This document shows positions 33,741 to 45,919 of a stretch of 64,000 nt of DNA, in pieces. The DNA lies in contig NC_089398.1 of the NCBI RefSeq assembly GCF_003171515.1, positions 992,001 through 1,056,000 on the forward strand. The letters run 5' to 3'. Numbering within the stretch: the first letter of the stretch is position 1; the number at the start of each line of letters is the position of its first letter. Origin of the DNA: Pyrenophora tritici-repentis. Lineage: Eukaryota > Ascomycota > Dothideomycetes > Pleosporales > Pleosporaceae. Under the pieces are notes generated by a model. The model ran no database searches, was not told the DNA's origin, and was given only the letters and a program-made list of their open reading frames with translations. A program made the position numbers and the translations under genes.

Positions 33741-35579
33741 CTACCGCATGTAAACGTCATAGTTGTGTGCGTTTATCAAAGCCATGCCCTCTTTCCGGTA
33801 CGTATCCGGTTCCGCATAGCTGGAAACATTGGCGTCAAAGACAAAGTCCATGGGGTTAGCCACGTCGTAAACGGGCCACATAGCCTCTGTACCGTTGAAG
33901 TCGGTCGTCTCTCTCCACGCGTTAGGGTCAAGATCGTGAACGAAGCTGATCCAGTTGCTATTCATGAAATTTGCAAGTTCACGGTAGCTTTCGGTCTTGT
34001 TCTCGAATGGCGGGACCTAGAGAAGTCAAAGTTAGAGAGGTCCGATTATATGATTAGTGGAGACTTACAGCAGCAGGTAAGTACCCAACGCCGTTGAGGT
34101 TGTTGAATACGAATGCAACTTCTTGGAAATGTGTCACACCGATGGATGGGGGAATGCCGGCGGGGATGACATTGAAGCGGTAGCAGTATGCTGGGACGTT
34201 GGCAGCGGCCCATGTCTGGCAGGTCAACCTACGGTTGGCGATGAACACGTAATCGCCAAAGTAGGATGCAGAACGGCGGAACTGTGGCCCGAAAAGAGGA
34301 TCAGGCCTGTTGAGGCCTAAGTTTGCTACTACATTGACCGAAAGGTCGTCGGGATAGGCAACCAGCAGCTGCTCAGTGAGATTGGCGGGAACACCTTCAG
34401 CCATGATGAAGGTGCGGAGATCCTCGGTAGAATTGACAGGCGAAGGACTGAATGCAGTACCTTCGTCTGAGTTGGCCCCAGAGATGATGGGGACATGGAC
34501 GAACTCCCCAGCAGCAAGCTGGAGAGACGTGCGCTTCTGGATGAAGTCGCCATCTAAGCAAGGCTGGAACGAAGTAGTGTTCATATACGGAGTCGTCGTG
34601 TTAATGGCGGCGTTGAGCTGTACGGTGGGAACCCCGCGCAGGCACTCAAGCGGACTCGTTGCGTTGGCGCAGCCGGTCCGACTGGTGATCAAGTTGTACA
34701 TGGTCGTATAGCCTGTCACTGGGTCCGGTAGCGGGCCGTAGTTGACGGGGTTTCCGCTTTGCATGATGGCACCGCGGAAAAGCTTATCATCACGTCCACC
34801 GTATGCTGTCAAGTGGAAACCGACGGATTGAGCACCCGCACTCTCGCCATAGATGGTCACTTGCTCGGGGTTACCTGTAGTCTGTCAGTTTCCGTCTTCT
34901 CGTCACATGAAATGCATCGACATACCTCCAAACGCTCCGATGTTCTCCTGGACCCATTGAAGAGCTAAACGCTGGTCTCGTAGACCGAGGTTCAAGTTAC
35001 CGTTTTCCTTGAGCTCTTCACTTCCAGCCAAGAAGCCCCATGCACTTAGTCGGTAGTTGATGCTAACACCGATGATAGGCTTGCCGATCTTGACAGAGTT
35101 CTGTACAGTAAAAGATAGGTTGTAACGCTGGTCGATACCTCCTCCTTGTGTGAATCCACCGCCGTGAATCCAGAAGGAGACAGGGAGGTTCTCATCCTCA
35201 TATCCTGCTGGACGAACGATGTTGATGTACAGACAATCTTCTGAGACCGGGTAGTTCCATTGGTCTGAACCATAACCATAGCACTAAAAAGACATGTCAA
35301 TAAGGGTAAGTTATATTGGGATATATCACCTACTTCGCTAGAGTACTGGGTAGCCGGCTTTGGTTCACTGAACGTAGTGTTGAGTGCTACCGGGTTCCTG
35401 AACCGCAAGCTTCCGACTGGCGGTTGAGCATACGGGATACCCAAGAAGAAGTCTTGGTCATACTCGGCCGAGTGTAGACCGACGTATGTTCCATTTTGCG
35501 TCTGAGCAGTTGGTGCAGCAGCCTGAGAAGTGGCAAGCCCGACGAACAGCGCGGTAGCTACGGCTACGTTACACAACAT
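33741..35579 (-). CDS. Secreted type-B carboxylesterase/lipase
   Basis: Extracellular alpha/beta-hydrolase that cleaves carboxylic esters. Exons 35579-35334, 35283-34926, 34874-34069 and 34016-33741 give 561 aa, normal for the family. The signal peptide is MLCNVAVATALFVGLATSQA. Family landmarks: FLGIPYAQPP, the oxyanion-hole HGGGF, NYRLSAWGF, nucleophile elbow GESAG (Ser about residue 213), the acidic triad member in NSDEGTAF, and a histidine in GVTHFQEVAFVF. Paired cysteines are present (first in the CYGYGS segment with ENC-type EDCLYIN). All phases agree. It flanks the accessory cluster, but a link to it is not shown. It could release or modify an ester product, or simply serve in nutrition. 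Confidence 0.93.
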
Positions 35580-37313
35580 GGTGGGCAAAGGCGATAGCGG
35601 ACAAGGACAGGGACAAGGACAAGAAGAAAGCAGTACTTCAGGTATGCCATGCTTTATACCATGAATTCAAGCCTAAACCAAGCCTTCTTCGATACCCCCC
35701 TCTTGGGCACATAGCCCGTGAAAAAACTATGCGAGTCGCCATCTGCCGTCCGCTCATGAATCCGGGGTTTGACGGTATATGCACCGTATGTGATCGAATC
35801 CCGAACCGCGGTCAACATTTTGCGGGGATAATGACATCGCGATTGTATTTTCCATCCCTCGGGAGGTGGGGAGCCTGGGTGCGATTGGTCAAATTGTTGA
35901 CCGATGTTTGTCCGGCAGGAGGCAAGGCTGTCGTTTAGCGTGTAGCGTGGCAGGCTGGACTAGACTGTGGGGTACAGAACATGACATCGCATGCATGGCA
36001 ATTCTATCATCGCTGCATTCTCCTCCGATATAACAGAACTATTTCATGGGAAGCGTATGATCAGGTACCCCTCTATGCCCAAAGAGTCGAGTGGCTCCAT
36101 CGCAAAGTATCCTGCCGCTGGTGATATGGAAAATTCGTCTCGATAGCATGCTTTTTCCAAGATCATGAATACCCGGAACCCATCGTGCGCGGTGCGGACG
36201 GCGCATGTGATGGTGAACACACTAAAAGTTCTCGGCAGTTCCGCCGGGGGAACTGCGGCAATCAACCACCGGTAGTTACAACACTCACGGAGCTCGTCGC
36301 ATCGACTCAGCTACGCTATTCACAGCCAAGCTCCTTACTCGGTAGACTTGCTCTCTCATTCGCGGAAACAAGCATCCGATCCACTACTTTGCGTCTCGTC
36401 TTGTCCGACGATGGCTCATCGCGAGAATCTTTCCATCGCGGCATTCCGATCTCTGCCAAGTATAGCGTCCGATCGTACACGGGCAGTCGTACGGACACTC
36501 CCGTTACCGACCACGTTGTCTGAGTAAGCCCTATGTGTGTTTGGCATATCTCTTGGCCGATGAAAAGCTCTGTGCATTAGGTCCCAAGGTACCTACTTAG
36601 TTATAGGCAACGATCATGTAAAAGTCGCCATGGTAGCAGGGGTGGGGAAGACCAGGCCTGGCGAGTGACCGTTAATTGCGGGGACATGTCTCCGCATATT
36701 CAACGAGACCTCGGGGGCTAGCAGAACATGGGGCGGATGCTTGCTTCCGGATTCGGCACACAAGTCCGCTGGTAGAGCTGTAGCCCCGACTTTGAGTTGA
36801 GTCTTGATCTGTGAAGTTATTTGACGACTGCATACTCTACATAAATCGGTAGCCTCAGAAGAGCACCATTTCTAAGAGGTTTGACAGGTGAGTGGGCTTT
36901 GTGTCACTCAAATTATACATATATCTCCTTCTCTTTGGTCTAGACACGTGATATATCCGTCCAATGCGATCAAAAACTCTATGATTATGGAAATTAGCTC
37001 AGAAAGCTGCTTCGTCCATTTTTCCAACCCTCGGTTACCCTGGAGACTGGTATGAATATGGGGCGTCACCAGCATGTCTTACAAACACTAACGAATGTGG
37101 CGCAATACGAAATGTTTAGGTTCGTTGCTCACTCTGTACCACTCCACACTACGCAATGACATCTGGTAAGCACTGACAGCCCAAATAGGTTACCCGGGTA
37201 CTGTACGTATACCGATCAATAGTGAGATCATTCCAGATACCGATCGCATGTATAATAGCGAGCATACGCATACTGCGAGAGAAAGGCCGAACCTATCCCG
37301 CTGTTACGATTAG
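35580..37313. other. Intergenic, no supported gene
   Basis: A 1.73-kb spacer between the carboxylesterase start and the O-methyltransferase pseudogene. Short frames (36185-36523, 37222-37494) have no motif; the latter overlaps the pseudogene 3' part on the other strand. No repeat recognised. Confidence 0.5.
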
Positions 37314-38390
37314 TCACCAAAGCCATGTGGCTGTGACAACTCCTGTCGCTGGACTCTCCTTGACGCGATCGGCTGTGAATCCTCCAAATCGCGGGTCGGC
37401 ACGTTCGAAAACGGCCCTGCACAAAGACATCATAATACAGTCCATGGACCTACTAGCGTTAGGTTCCCAATGCCGGTCAATTATGCTTACCTAATTTTCA
37501 TCTCTCGTAGCAGGCCCAAAGTCCCAGGCTCAGGCAGCAAATGATCCCGAATAACGACCTTCGCGCCTCGCTTCAGCGCTGGGATGAGTTACTGCAAGAT
37601 CTTGATGCAGTACTTGTCCGGCCAGTCATGGAGCACAAATTGCAACAAAAACACATCGTCTCTTCTGCGCCTTTGACTACCTCAGGCATATCTTGCACTA
37701 AAAAATTGAATTCCAGAAAGCGTCTGGCAAGGTACATGGAAACGAAGCCGTGCGAACTACCTACATCAACTACCAGGCCATTCTTGGGTAGCTCTGACCA
37801 GTCAAAACATTGAACTAAATCATCGAGGCAAGTCTGTGAAGTTGACGACATGACTCAAACGAAGCGCTTGGCACGATCCGGGTTGGCGTTTAGAAATTCG
37901 AATATGTTCAGGTTAGTTCCGTTGGGCACCGCGTAGCCTGTTATGTTTGGTTCCTCGCTCTTTTCTGCAATCGCATCAATGGCCCGGATATGCGCTGGAA
38001 AGGATTCGGCAAAATGGACTGAAGAAGCGATCTTAAAACGGTGCATGGCCATTAGCAGTGCGAAGTTGGACTACAGCTTTGTTAGTGACTGGAAATCTCG
38101 CGTGTATGGTTAGCATCCAGTACCTCTGGTACCAGCTCCTTGGCTGGACCTTCAAGCAATTGCCGAAGTCCGATGAATGCTATGACAGACGTTTTAGCCT
38201 TCTCAACCTCTCCGATAGGCTCCACTGGGGTGCCAGCGACAAAAGACGGTTCGGGGAGTTTGTGTTCGCGCAGGTGTTTGTCGATGAGTGCGGTTTGGCT
38301 CGCGATGGACTGAGCGAGCGCTAGTATGCGTGAGGTACCTTTTTCGCATGAGATCTCCTTCATATCTTTGTTTCTTGGATCGTGTATCAT
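37314..38390 (-). pseudogene. Decayed SAM-dependent O-methyltransferase (family 2)
   Basis: The protein starts with MIHDPRNKDMKEISC at 38390. After an intron, homology continues through NGTNLNIFEFLNANPDRAKRF, the SAM-binding motif LVVDVGSSHG and QDMPEVVKGAEE. It then has the Asp of VLHDWPDKYC and RDHLLPEPGT, and ends RADPRFGGF near 37370. Breaks: an in-frame TGA two codons after RAKRF (about 37854), loss of roughly 25 codons plus a frame change between the GAEE and VLHDW parts, and an in-frame TAA just before LIPALKRG (about 37600). The two stops are consistent with C-to-T change, as in repeat-induced mutation, though single events cannot prove it. The dimerisation domain and catalytic His-Asp region are recognisable, so this is a former polyketide- or phenol-type O-methyltransferase. 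Confidence 0.85.
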
Positions 38391-38564
38391 GATTTCGGCA
38401 TGTGGGTAAAGAGAGGTTGAGACTCGATGCCAGTATGAGGCGTAGTCGAAGCAGGGTCACCACATCTATCAGAATCCTTCGTAAACCGAAGTAGAATACT
38501 GAAGGTAAATCAGGCGACGTTTGAACGTGAAAGAGAAGATTTTCATTCAATTAAGAGCGATGGA

Positions 38565-40075
38565 CTAGAATATGCTGTTATCCGCACAGGTAAACGGCCC
38601 ATTTATGGTACTTTCAGGATCATTGTAGATGTCAATGAGCGCCTTCAGCGACGTGTATAGCCCTCCAACCATGAGAAATACTGTCATCATCATGATGGAG
38701 TAGTTGGAGACTGCCAAGAATTTCTTCCATGGCGAACTCCATTGTGACTTCCAGTTTAGGTGTATCCAGAAGATGCTCGTGAGCCCGAACGTGAACCATG
38801 AGACGAAGATAGCCGACGAGATATTGAGGATGGATGAGAATATCGGTATGGCGTTAGATATGACAAAAGACACGATCCAGAAAAGGGCTCCGAGGCCGAT
38901 CCAGAGTGACCATGTGAACGTGTTGTGTACGTTGACTTGATCGGGCTTCGCGTTGCGCATAATGGTGATATACTAGACGCATGTAAGTAATCATTCTTTC
39001 CTCTTTAGCGAGGAAGACGAACCATGAATTTAATCGCTGTAATACCAATGATCAAACCAGTTCCGAGAACTGAAGGGATGAGAATGCCGTAGGCAATCTT
39101 GGCCGTCAACTGCGGGGCTGACCCAAGCGCAGGAGATGTGACAGCGTCGCCTGCCAAGCCGTAGATGACACAGGCTACAACAATATAGATGACCACTTCG
39201 AAAGACTTTTGCATGAAAAGCGCAGGAGGAAAATCCTTCGACGGGTCTCTCATTTCAGCCATGACGCTGATGAAGCTCTGGTTTCCTGCGAATGCGAAGG
39301 CGACATTGAGCAAGGCGTTCACAGCCTCGACAAAGGTAGGCCTGCCAACCAGCTGAATAGAAACCTTAAATCCAGGCGGAGCTTGTGGTCCAGCAACGCC
39401 GAGTGCGATCATGACGATCAAAACTGCAGCGACAATAGAGATTGTGCATACCCAGCTAGCCGCAGCAGCAAAAGAAAGCTTCCGTGGGATACACAACAAC
39501 CAGCATAGTATGTGCGGGAAAGCCAGGAAAGCCACTGTGCACAGGGCGTGGCGCGAAAGCGTATTAAGGGCGACCGATAAGGTAATGTTTGCGGAAGCGC
39601 AGATAAGTACCAAGTTGAACACAAAGGCGATACCAAGGAAGTATTCGAACGGTTTGCCTCCAACGTAAAGCGCACAGTCCACGAGGTTTGTCACCATAGG
39701 GTATCTCCGGTAGAATTGAAGAAGGATAAAGCCGCAGTAGGTTGTGAGGCCACCAAAACCAAGGATTGCGATGATTCCAGGTATCAGACCGAGTGTCTTG
39801 AGGGCGGAGGGAAGACTGAGAATGCCGATTCCCACTTCAATCGTGATCAAAATCACGCACGCTCGCCATCGGCCCAGTGTGCGGTAGTTTTCTCCAGGAG
39901 CATTGGGATACTCTGAAGCTCCTGCAAAACCGTCGCCTGTCCACCCTGTCGTAACATCTGTGCTTTGTCCATATGCTTGCTCCTCGTTGTCCTTTTCCGA
40001 CCCAGTAATGTGAGAAGCGACATCGTCATTCGAGGCCGTTGTACGATCTTTCTTGAGGAAGGCTTTTAAACCCAT
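38565..40075 (-). CDS. Amino-acid transporter (AAAP family)
   Basis: Integral-membrane amino-acid/proton or auxin permease-type carrier. Two exons (40075-39023, 38972-38565) give 486 aa with about eleven membrane helices. A hydrophilic N-terminus of about 70 residues comes before the first helix, which has the family motif EVGIGILSLPSALKTLG. Later features are GLTTYCGFILLQF, FAFAGNQSFISVMAEMRDPSKDFP (family motif, here in two parts) and the C-terminal TFTWSLWIGLGALFW. The intron (50 bp) uses a GTTCGT donor and keeps frame (KFM then YITIM). The start is the first ATG (MGLKAFLKKD). The substrate is not deducible. The decayed methyltransferase lies just downstream on the same strand, 174 bp away. 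Confidence 0.9.
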
Positions 40076-42063
40076 GATTTCGTTTTGCCGTATCAATGCA
40101 GTGTGAGCTGTCAAAGCCCACTAGATTCTGAGGTTCGTTGAGTAGGAAATAATTTGGTACCGACAAGCGGCGACACATGGTCTTTTCAACATGCACATCT
40201 CCTGTATCGGCCTTCTTGATCATCATCCTAGCACGTAATGTTTGCTAGCGGCCGAACACACCCTGGAAAGATCGCCTCCCGGTGGCTACATTCCGAACCC
40301 TGACTTTCGTCTAGCATATTGTACTTTGAACAGATCCGCCGCCAAGTTTGCCAAAGCGGAGTGCAGTTTGCGGGGGAAGGAGTACAATAAGGCTACATGC
40401 GGCATAGGTCACGTAAATATCGTCGCAGCATGGTGCCAGAACCGACAGAGTTTCGAGGTTTGATGAGGTTGTGGGTCGCGGTGAGTAATAGCTTCATGCT
40501 CAGGTGTGACCGTGTCGTCTGGAGATCCACATATCACGTAAAATTCTTCGAGAAATTTGTCGAACTGGGGCTGGTCGCTTGGCAAAGTGCTTGAGCCATC
40601 CGAAATGCGGACCTCGGGTGCAGCAGACTGTTGCAGTATATCGGCAGATACTGCTGTCAATTTCTAGAGACGATGATGATGAAAGCGGAGGTGTGGTGAA
40701 GTCGATGAAGCGACGCCATGGTAACGGTAGCAGTAGGATGCACATGTGGGACCGAGGCGGGCGCTAGCGACACTAAGTCCGTGGACGTCCTGAGGCAAGT
40801 CGACAAAGCAAACACGCAAAAGGATACGCACGCGACATGAGTCTGTCCGTTCCATGTCATGATGTTCGGTATTCGTGACGAGGCTCGAGTCTCTGGCGTA
40901 GAAGAAGATGACGAAGACGGCAGCATGTCATTGGACAACGGTCATCGGTTCAGGCCAGTGCAACCCTCGTATTTTCCATTTTTTTTTCGCTTCTAGTCGG
41001 CTTACAAGAAAAATATCAGACTTGCTCACATGCCACATGTCTGCGTTCGAGTTATGACCGTCGGATTCTTCTGGCTATCTCAGGCGGGCGTGTTTGCGAC
41101 TTGTTGGCTAGGGAAGATGCCTCTGGCCTCGTGCAGTTTGGAAAGGCAAGATGCTCGGTTTATTGCCAACACATATGCAGCGAGAAGGTCAAGATAACGT
41201 GTATGCAGCGCATTTGACGAGGTGTGAGGTGGTGTGAGGTGGTGAAGCCGCAAAAGGTACCGCCGCAGTCTTATTGGTTGTATGCACGAACTGATGCAGG
41301 TTGAAGGCCAGACTCTTTAGTGCTCTTGGCCTCCTTATCATGCGCCTACATAGTGAGGTGGCGGTGAAGTGTTAGTATGGCCTACCCGCGATACGCTTGC
41401 TGCTCCTCCCAGTGCAAGTGGAAGTGCAACACGCTCACACAAGAAACAAGTAGGCAAAACGGTCGGAACTCAACAGAATGACGTCGTCCCCTGTCAGTCA
41501 TGGTACAAAGGCGCAAATGCAAAGAAGCGCGGAAGCGGCTCTGCATGCTAACTCGGTAGCGGCTCGCTATCGCCACCATGTGGGGTCACAGCGGGATAGG
41601 AGCAAGGTTCCCCGATGTCTTCGCGGCGAATTTACGGGCAAATCAACGCGGTTGCAGACGGTATTCTCTATTCTAAACAATCACTGGCGCGAATATGCTC
41701 ACGCGACGAGTGCGTTGGGCTGGATGGGCGAGGCAGAATGGTCATGGTTAGTGTTGGCTGCAAGCAGAACCTGCAGTGCAGTATGGCCCTCGGGCGCGCC
41801 TGCCGATCGCACCCGTCCTAGTTCAATAACACCAACCAGAAGATTTCCTATTTCCACCATCCTTCTCTCCACATTCTTTCGTGCAACTCACAGCAGCCTG
41901 TACAACGTCTGCTTGCAGCCATTACGACAGCCATCTCTTTTGTTTGTTTTGGGGTCTACACAGGTCAAACGCAGGGAATAGCTCTACTCACACAGTAAAA
42001 TCAAGCCTGGGCTAAGGACGACTGCGTGTTGGCGAAGCCGTAAGATTCATACCAGGTTACAGA
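40076..42063. other. Intergenic, no supported gene
   Basis: A 2-kb spacer between divergent transporter genes. It contains a short GAGGTGTGAGGTG-type direct repeat near 41217-41246. Frames such as 41478-41981 are Ser/Arg-rich without motifs. Likely promoters for both transporters; nothing else recognised. Confidence 0.45.
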
Positions 42064-43923
42064 ATGTCATTTCTTACCAAGAACCGAAGAACAAGCCCTC
42101 AAGATGCTCGCGACGACGACGAGTTCCCCGCTGCCCAACTGGGCCTTCTAGGTACGCCTATTTCACCCCACCGCCCCTGGCTGTCAGAATGTCAGCCTGA
42201 GTTTCTCACTAACTCTGCGATACAGCGCTCGTACGAGTTGCAGAGCCTATTGCTCTCACATCAATCCTTCCATACGCCTGGAAACTCGTTTCCAACTTTC
42301 ACATCGGTACCGAAACCAATGCACCCTTCTTCGCCGGTTTGCTCATCTCTGCCTTCTCGCTGGCCGAGGCTTGCTCAGGCATGTACTGGGGCGGTGTGTC
42401 CGATCGCATAGGTAGAAAACCCGTCGTCATACTTGGATGTATAGGGACAATGTCCTCTCTGCTACTTGTTGGCTTTGCTCCTAACTTCTGGGTCGCACTC
42501 GCGGGCAGAATCATTGGCGGCGCGCTTAATGGCAACATAGGCGTTATCCAGACCATGGTAGGAGAACTAGTCAAACGACCTGAACACGAGCGTAAGTAAC
42601 ATCATTTGCCTCCATAACACGTTGCTGACTATCTTCTAGCCAAGGCATATGCAGTGATGCCTTTTGTCTGGAGCATTGGTACCATCATAGGTCGTAAGTA
42701 AAGAGATTCCCTCCTCAATCGCTATATGAGTTCTTAATGCTAATTGATCAGCTTCGATCGGTGGATACTTTGCTGAGCCCGCTCTCAATTTTCCCTCTGT
42801 CTTTAGTCCTACAGGTCTATTTGCTAAGTTTCCTTATCTACTACCAAACCTCATCTGCGCTTCCTTGCTACTCCTATCGATCTTGATGGCATATTTTCTC
42901 CTAGAAGAGACGCATCCGGACAAGCAACCGCGAGGCTACTTGGAGCCATACGATGCAACCGTTGCAGAGACACCGCTTCTACCAGCCCAAGGTGCAACAG
43001 CTGATTCCGCAGCAAACCTGACGGCCGATTCGTATGGAACCTTCAACTCAGTCGAAGTCGAGCGCAGTGAAATCTGGCGCGTGCGATCTAACGGGGACTG
43101 GGTGGAATCCCCAGCAAGCGAAAAGGTTTTTACGCGACCAGTCGTCATGTTTGTCGTGGCATTGGGCATCTTCACATATCATTCTGTACGTCTGGTTACT
43201 GCTCCGGAAAAGGAATGGTGGCTAATTTTCACTCAGATGACATACGACCACTTACTTCCCATCTTCCTCCAAGACAAACGCGCAGACAATGACATGAACG
43301 CACTCGAACTCTCGTCCTCCTCTCTGGGTGGTGGCCTGGGAATTCCAATCCAAAACGTCGGTGTTATCCTATCCCTCAACGGCATCATACAGCTCGTAAT
43401 CCAAGCTTTCGTCTTCCCGTTGTTGGCTGATTGCTTCGGCATATGGAAACTGCTATGCATGGTCACATTGGCGCATCCGATCGCATACTTCATCGTGCCG
43501 TTCCTGCAGCTTTTGCCTGAGAACTTGCTCTACTCCGGCCTCTTCGCCTGTCTCACTGTGCGAAACTTGACATCGATCCTGGCATTTCCCCTACTTCTCA
43601 TCATGATCAAAGAAGCTACTCCTGACAAGTCACATCTCGGCAAGATCAATGGGCTGGCCGCTTCTACGGGTGCTGCTTGTCGTACAGTCGCCAGTCCTAT
43701 CGCAGGCCTGCTTTATGGCCTTTCTATTGAGCTCCATTTCACCCCGTTGGCGTGGTGGGCCTCTGCGTTTGTTGCCATATGCGGAGCTCTTCAGGTGCCT
43801 TTCTTGAACCGCGCAGCCCACGAGTGCAATGCCCGAGTTCGCACTGCTGCTCGATGCTGCCTTTCAAAGGAACGTCACCGGAACGAAGTCGTACACATTG
43901 TGGTTGAAGACGAGGAGTCATAA
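42064..43923 (+). CDS. Major facilitator superfamily transporter
   Basis: Twelve-helix MFS carrier related to yeast YCR023C and zinc-induced-facilitator-like proteins. Five exons (42064-42151, 42226-42591, 42640-42693, 42752-43185, 43237-43923) give 542 aa. The cytoplasmic signature between helices 2 and 3 is clear (YWGGVSDRIGRKPVV), and helix 4-5 has GRIIGGALNGNIGV; IGPSIGGYFAEP marks the antiporter motif in helix 5. A hydrophilic loop of about 100 residues separates the halves. The last intron (43186-43236, 51 bp) is in frame and stop-free, so retention would add 17 residues in this loop. The C-terminus ends in a basic then acidic tail. The substrate is unknown. Confidence 0.9.
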
Positions 43924-45919
43924 GACGACGCAGTGCATCAAGTGGCGTCAGATGATACATGATTAATTCTTCCTAGATGGCTCTTCGCCTACACTGGGCC
44001 TCCGAATGGGAGCGGTTTCATGGCGTCCTGGGAGCATTCAAAATGATACCTCGACCACAGGGGCGTAGGCATTCGGCATTTGTCTTTTGGCGTTTCTTGC
44101 ATTTACCCTGGCACGCGTTTTACAACAGTGTGTACATAGATCAGTCGAACGCTCATAGCGACGCGTTATATTATTTACTGCATGATTGTTCATGTGCAGT
44201 GAACCAATCAGTCTGAGCACAATGTGGGGCTCGCATAAATGCAGTCTTTCATGCAATGTCCTTTCATTGACTCCACATGCCACGCCTTGTCCGATGATGA
44301 AACGAGGGACGGATATGGGAACGTGGAGAGGACGGGAATAGCAATGTGCCAAGGGTCTTGAAGAGGAACAAGCTGCAATATTCTCAAGCGGCCCGATGTT
44401 GCGTGGATGTTCGACAACTGGGCGAATATAAGATGCAAGACTGGGATACAGCCTGAGAATAGTCCCGTCCAATGACGTTGCTGCGTATCTTGGGAAGATA
44501 TGCCATCATGCAGTGGATCCGCCTATGTTCGTATGTATCCAGGAACAGCATGCTGGCATGCTCGTGTTCAGAAACAGTTCACCGTGTGGTCTGTCTGAAG
44601 GGCGACACCCGCGTGCCATGTTGCACATGCTGCAAGGTACCCACGATCGTTCGTGTCAGCTGTCACAAGTTGATTTCTGAGAAACTGAAAAGAACATGAC
44701 TTTTTTGTGCCAGTTTGAACCTACAAAGTCGACATTGAACAGTCAAGGTGCAGACAAGCTGGTCGCCAATGAGTTGTGCCTTTTCTTCGGCCAAAGCTTG
44801 TCCGAGCGTCCAAGTTAACGTTACGAGAAACATGACGAGAACCTACGCTGACTGCTCTTCCACTCTCATCACATTCCCACCCGATCGCATGGCAATCCTT
44901 TACGCCGGGCTCCGTCCAATATCGCCAACAAGCCTTGGAGACGTGAGCTGGGCCCGTAATCGATGATGTCGCGAAAAGCTTGTTGTTCTTGACGCTCGTT
45001 GGCCGCCGCAAGGGTGCGATGGCGGGACACCCATGAAACACACGCTCGTGCAAGTTTATTTTGGAACGTCAGCGTCACGCCTAAAGTCAGGCACCGGGAG
45101 AGGGGCGGACATGACCTAAATGGGTAATACAGTCGAAGTGATGGAGATTATCGATAAACTACAGTTCCCGACGTACTGTACAGGAGTCAACCAGACTTGA
45201 AACTCAGCCTATGCAGGTAGCTTGCATCCATCATCCAGCGCCGTCGCCCGGTGACAAAAAGTAGCAGCACTGTGGCAGCGGCATTGCGTCAACGTCGAGA
45301 CCCTACATGATTATCCTTATCGAAAATAGCAAAGATGGCCCTGTCGGAGCTGAAGAGACAAGATGTAGGTATGCATAATGCCTGTTTGCTCGCCCAGCAC
45401 CATGTGTAGGCGCTATTGGTTCGTGCTTGCACAGCTGTCTTCCGAGAAAAACCAAGTAGGGCGTTTCAGAAACGCCCCATGGCGCCGCTTACGCTCCCGC
45501 CAAAAGCCGTTCGACCCATTGCCAGAACATCTGTAACCGACGACAGTATAGCCAGGTGGGTCTGTAGAGCGCGCGACAGAGGCCGACATGGAGGCCCCTT
45601 GATTCATCGTGGCTGAGCTTGCGAGTCGGACGCTCTCGCCAGCCAATCCTTCGGTATGTTTGGAGAGTGGAGGGGTTGTGCCTGTGCTGAGGGTGAGTAT
45701 ATGATGCTCCTTTGTCCTTCAGTTCGAGTCCTCCACACGATTTGTCTACTAATCACTGCCTTGGTGCTCCTCTCACTTATCAAAGGATAAAGTCAACCTC
45801 ATTCAGACTTTGTTCTCTTGTTAGACCATCATTCGTTACAGGTCTATTGTAGTGTTTCTTCACCTTCCCTTGGACAATTCTTCGTACCATATTACACATT
45901 CATTCCAACTATTTTCAAG
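43924..45919. other. Intergenic, no supported gene
   Basis: A 2-kb spacer between the MFS transporter and the CFEM gene. Several open frames on both strands overlap each other and show no protein-like composition. Near 45890-45919 the sequence is pyrimidine-rich directly before the CFEM start. Confidence 0.45.

Noticed and set aside
19000..36000. Kex2-repeat RiPP precursor gene expected next to UstYa proteins
   Set aside because: I scanned both strands for a signal peptide followed by repeated cores bounded by KR/RR and found none. The only secreted small frame is the Cys-rich peptide at 27902-28126, which lacks repeats.
41478..41981. 167-residue plus-strand frame
   Set aside because: Ser/Arg-rich with no domain; overlaps other chance frames in a 2-kb promoter region between transporters.
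44038..45078. Several frames of 70-144 residues on both strands
   Set aside because: They overlap each other on opposite strands and show no conserved pattern.
45715..45742. GTTCGAGTCC sequence resembling a tRNA T-loop
   Set aside because: No matching acceptor, D or anticodon arms upstream.
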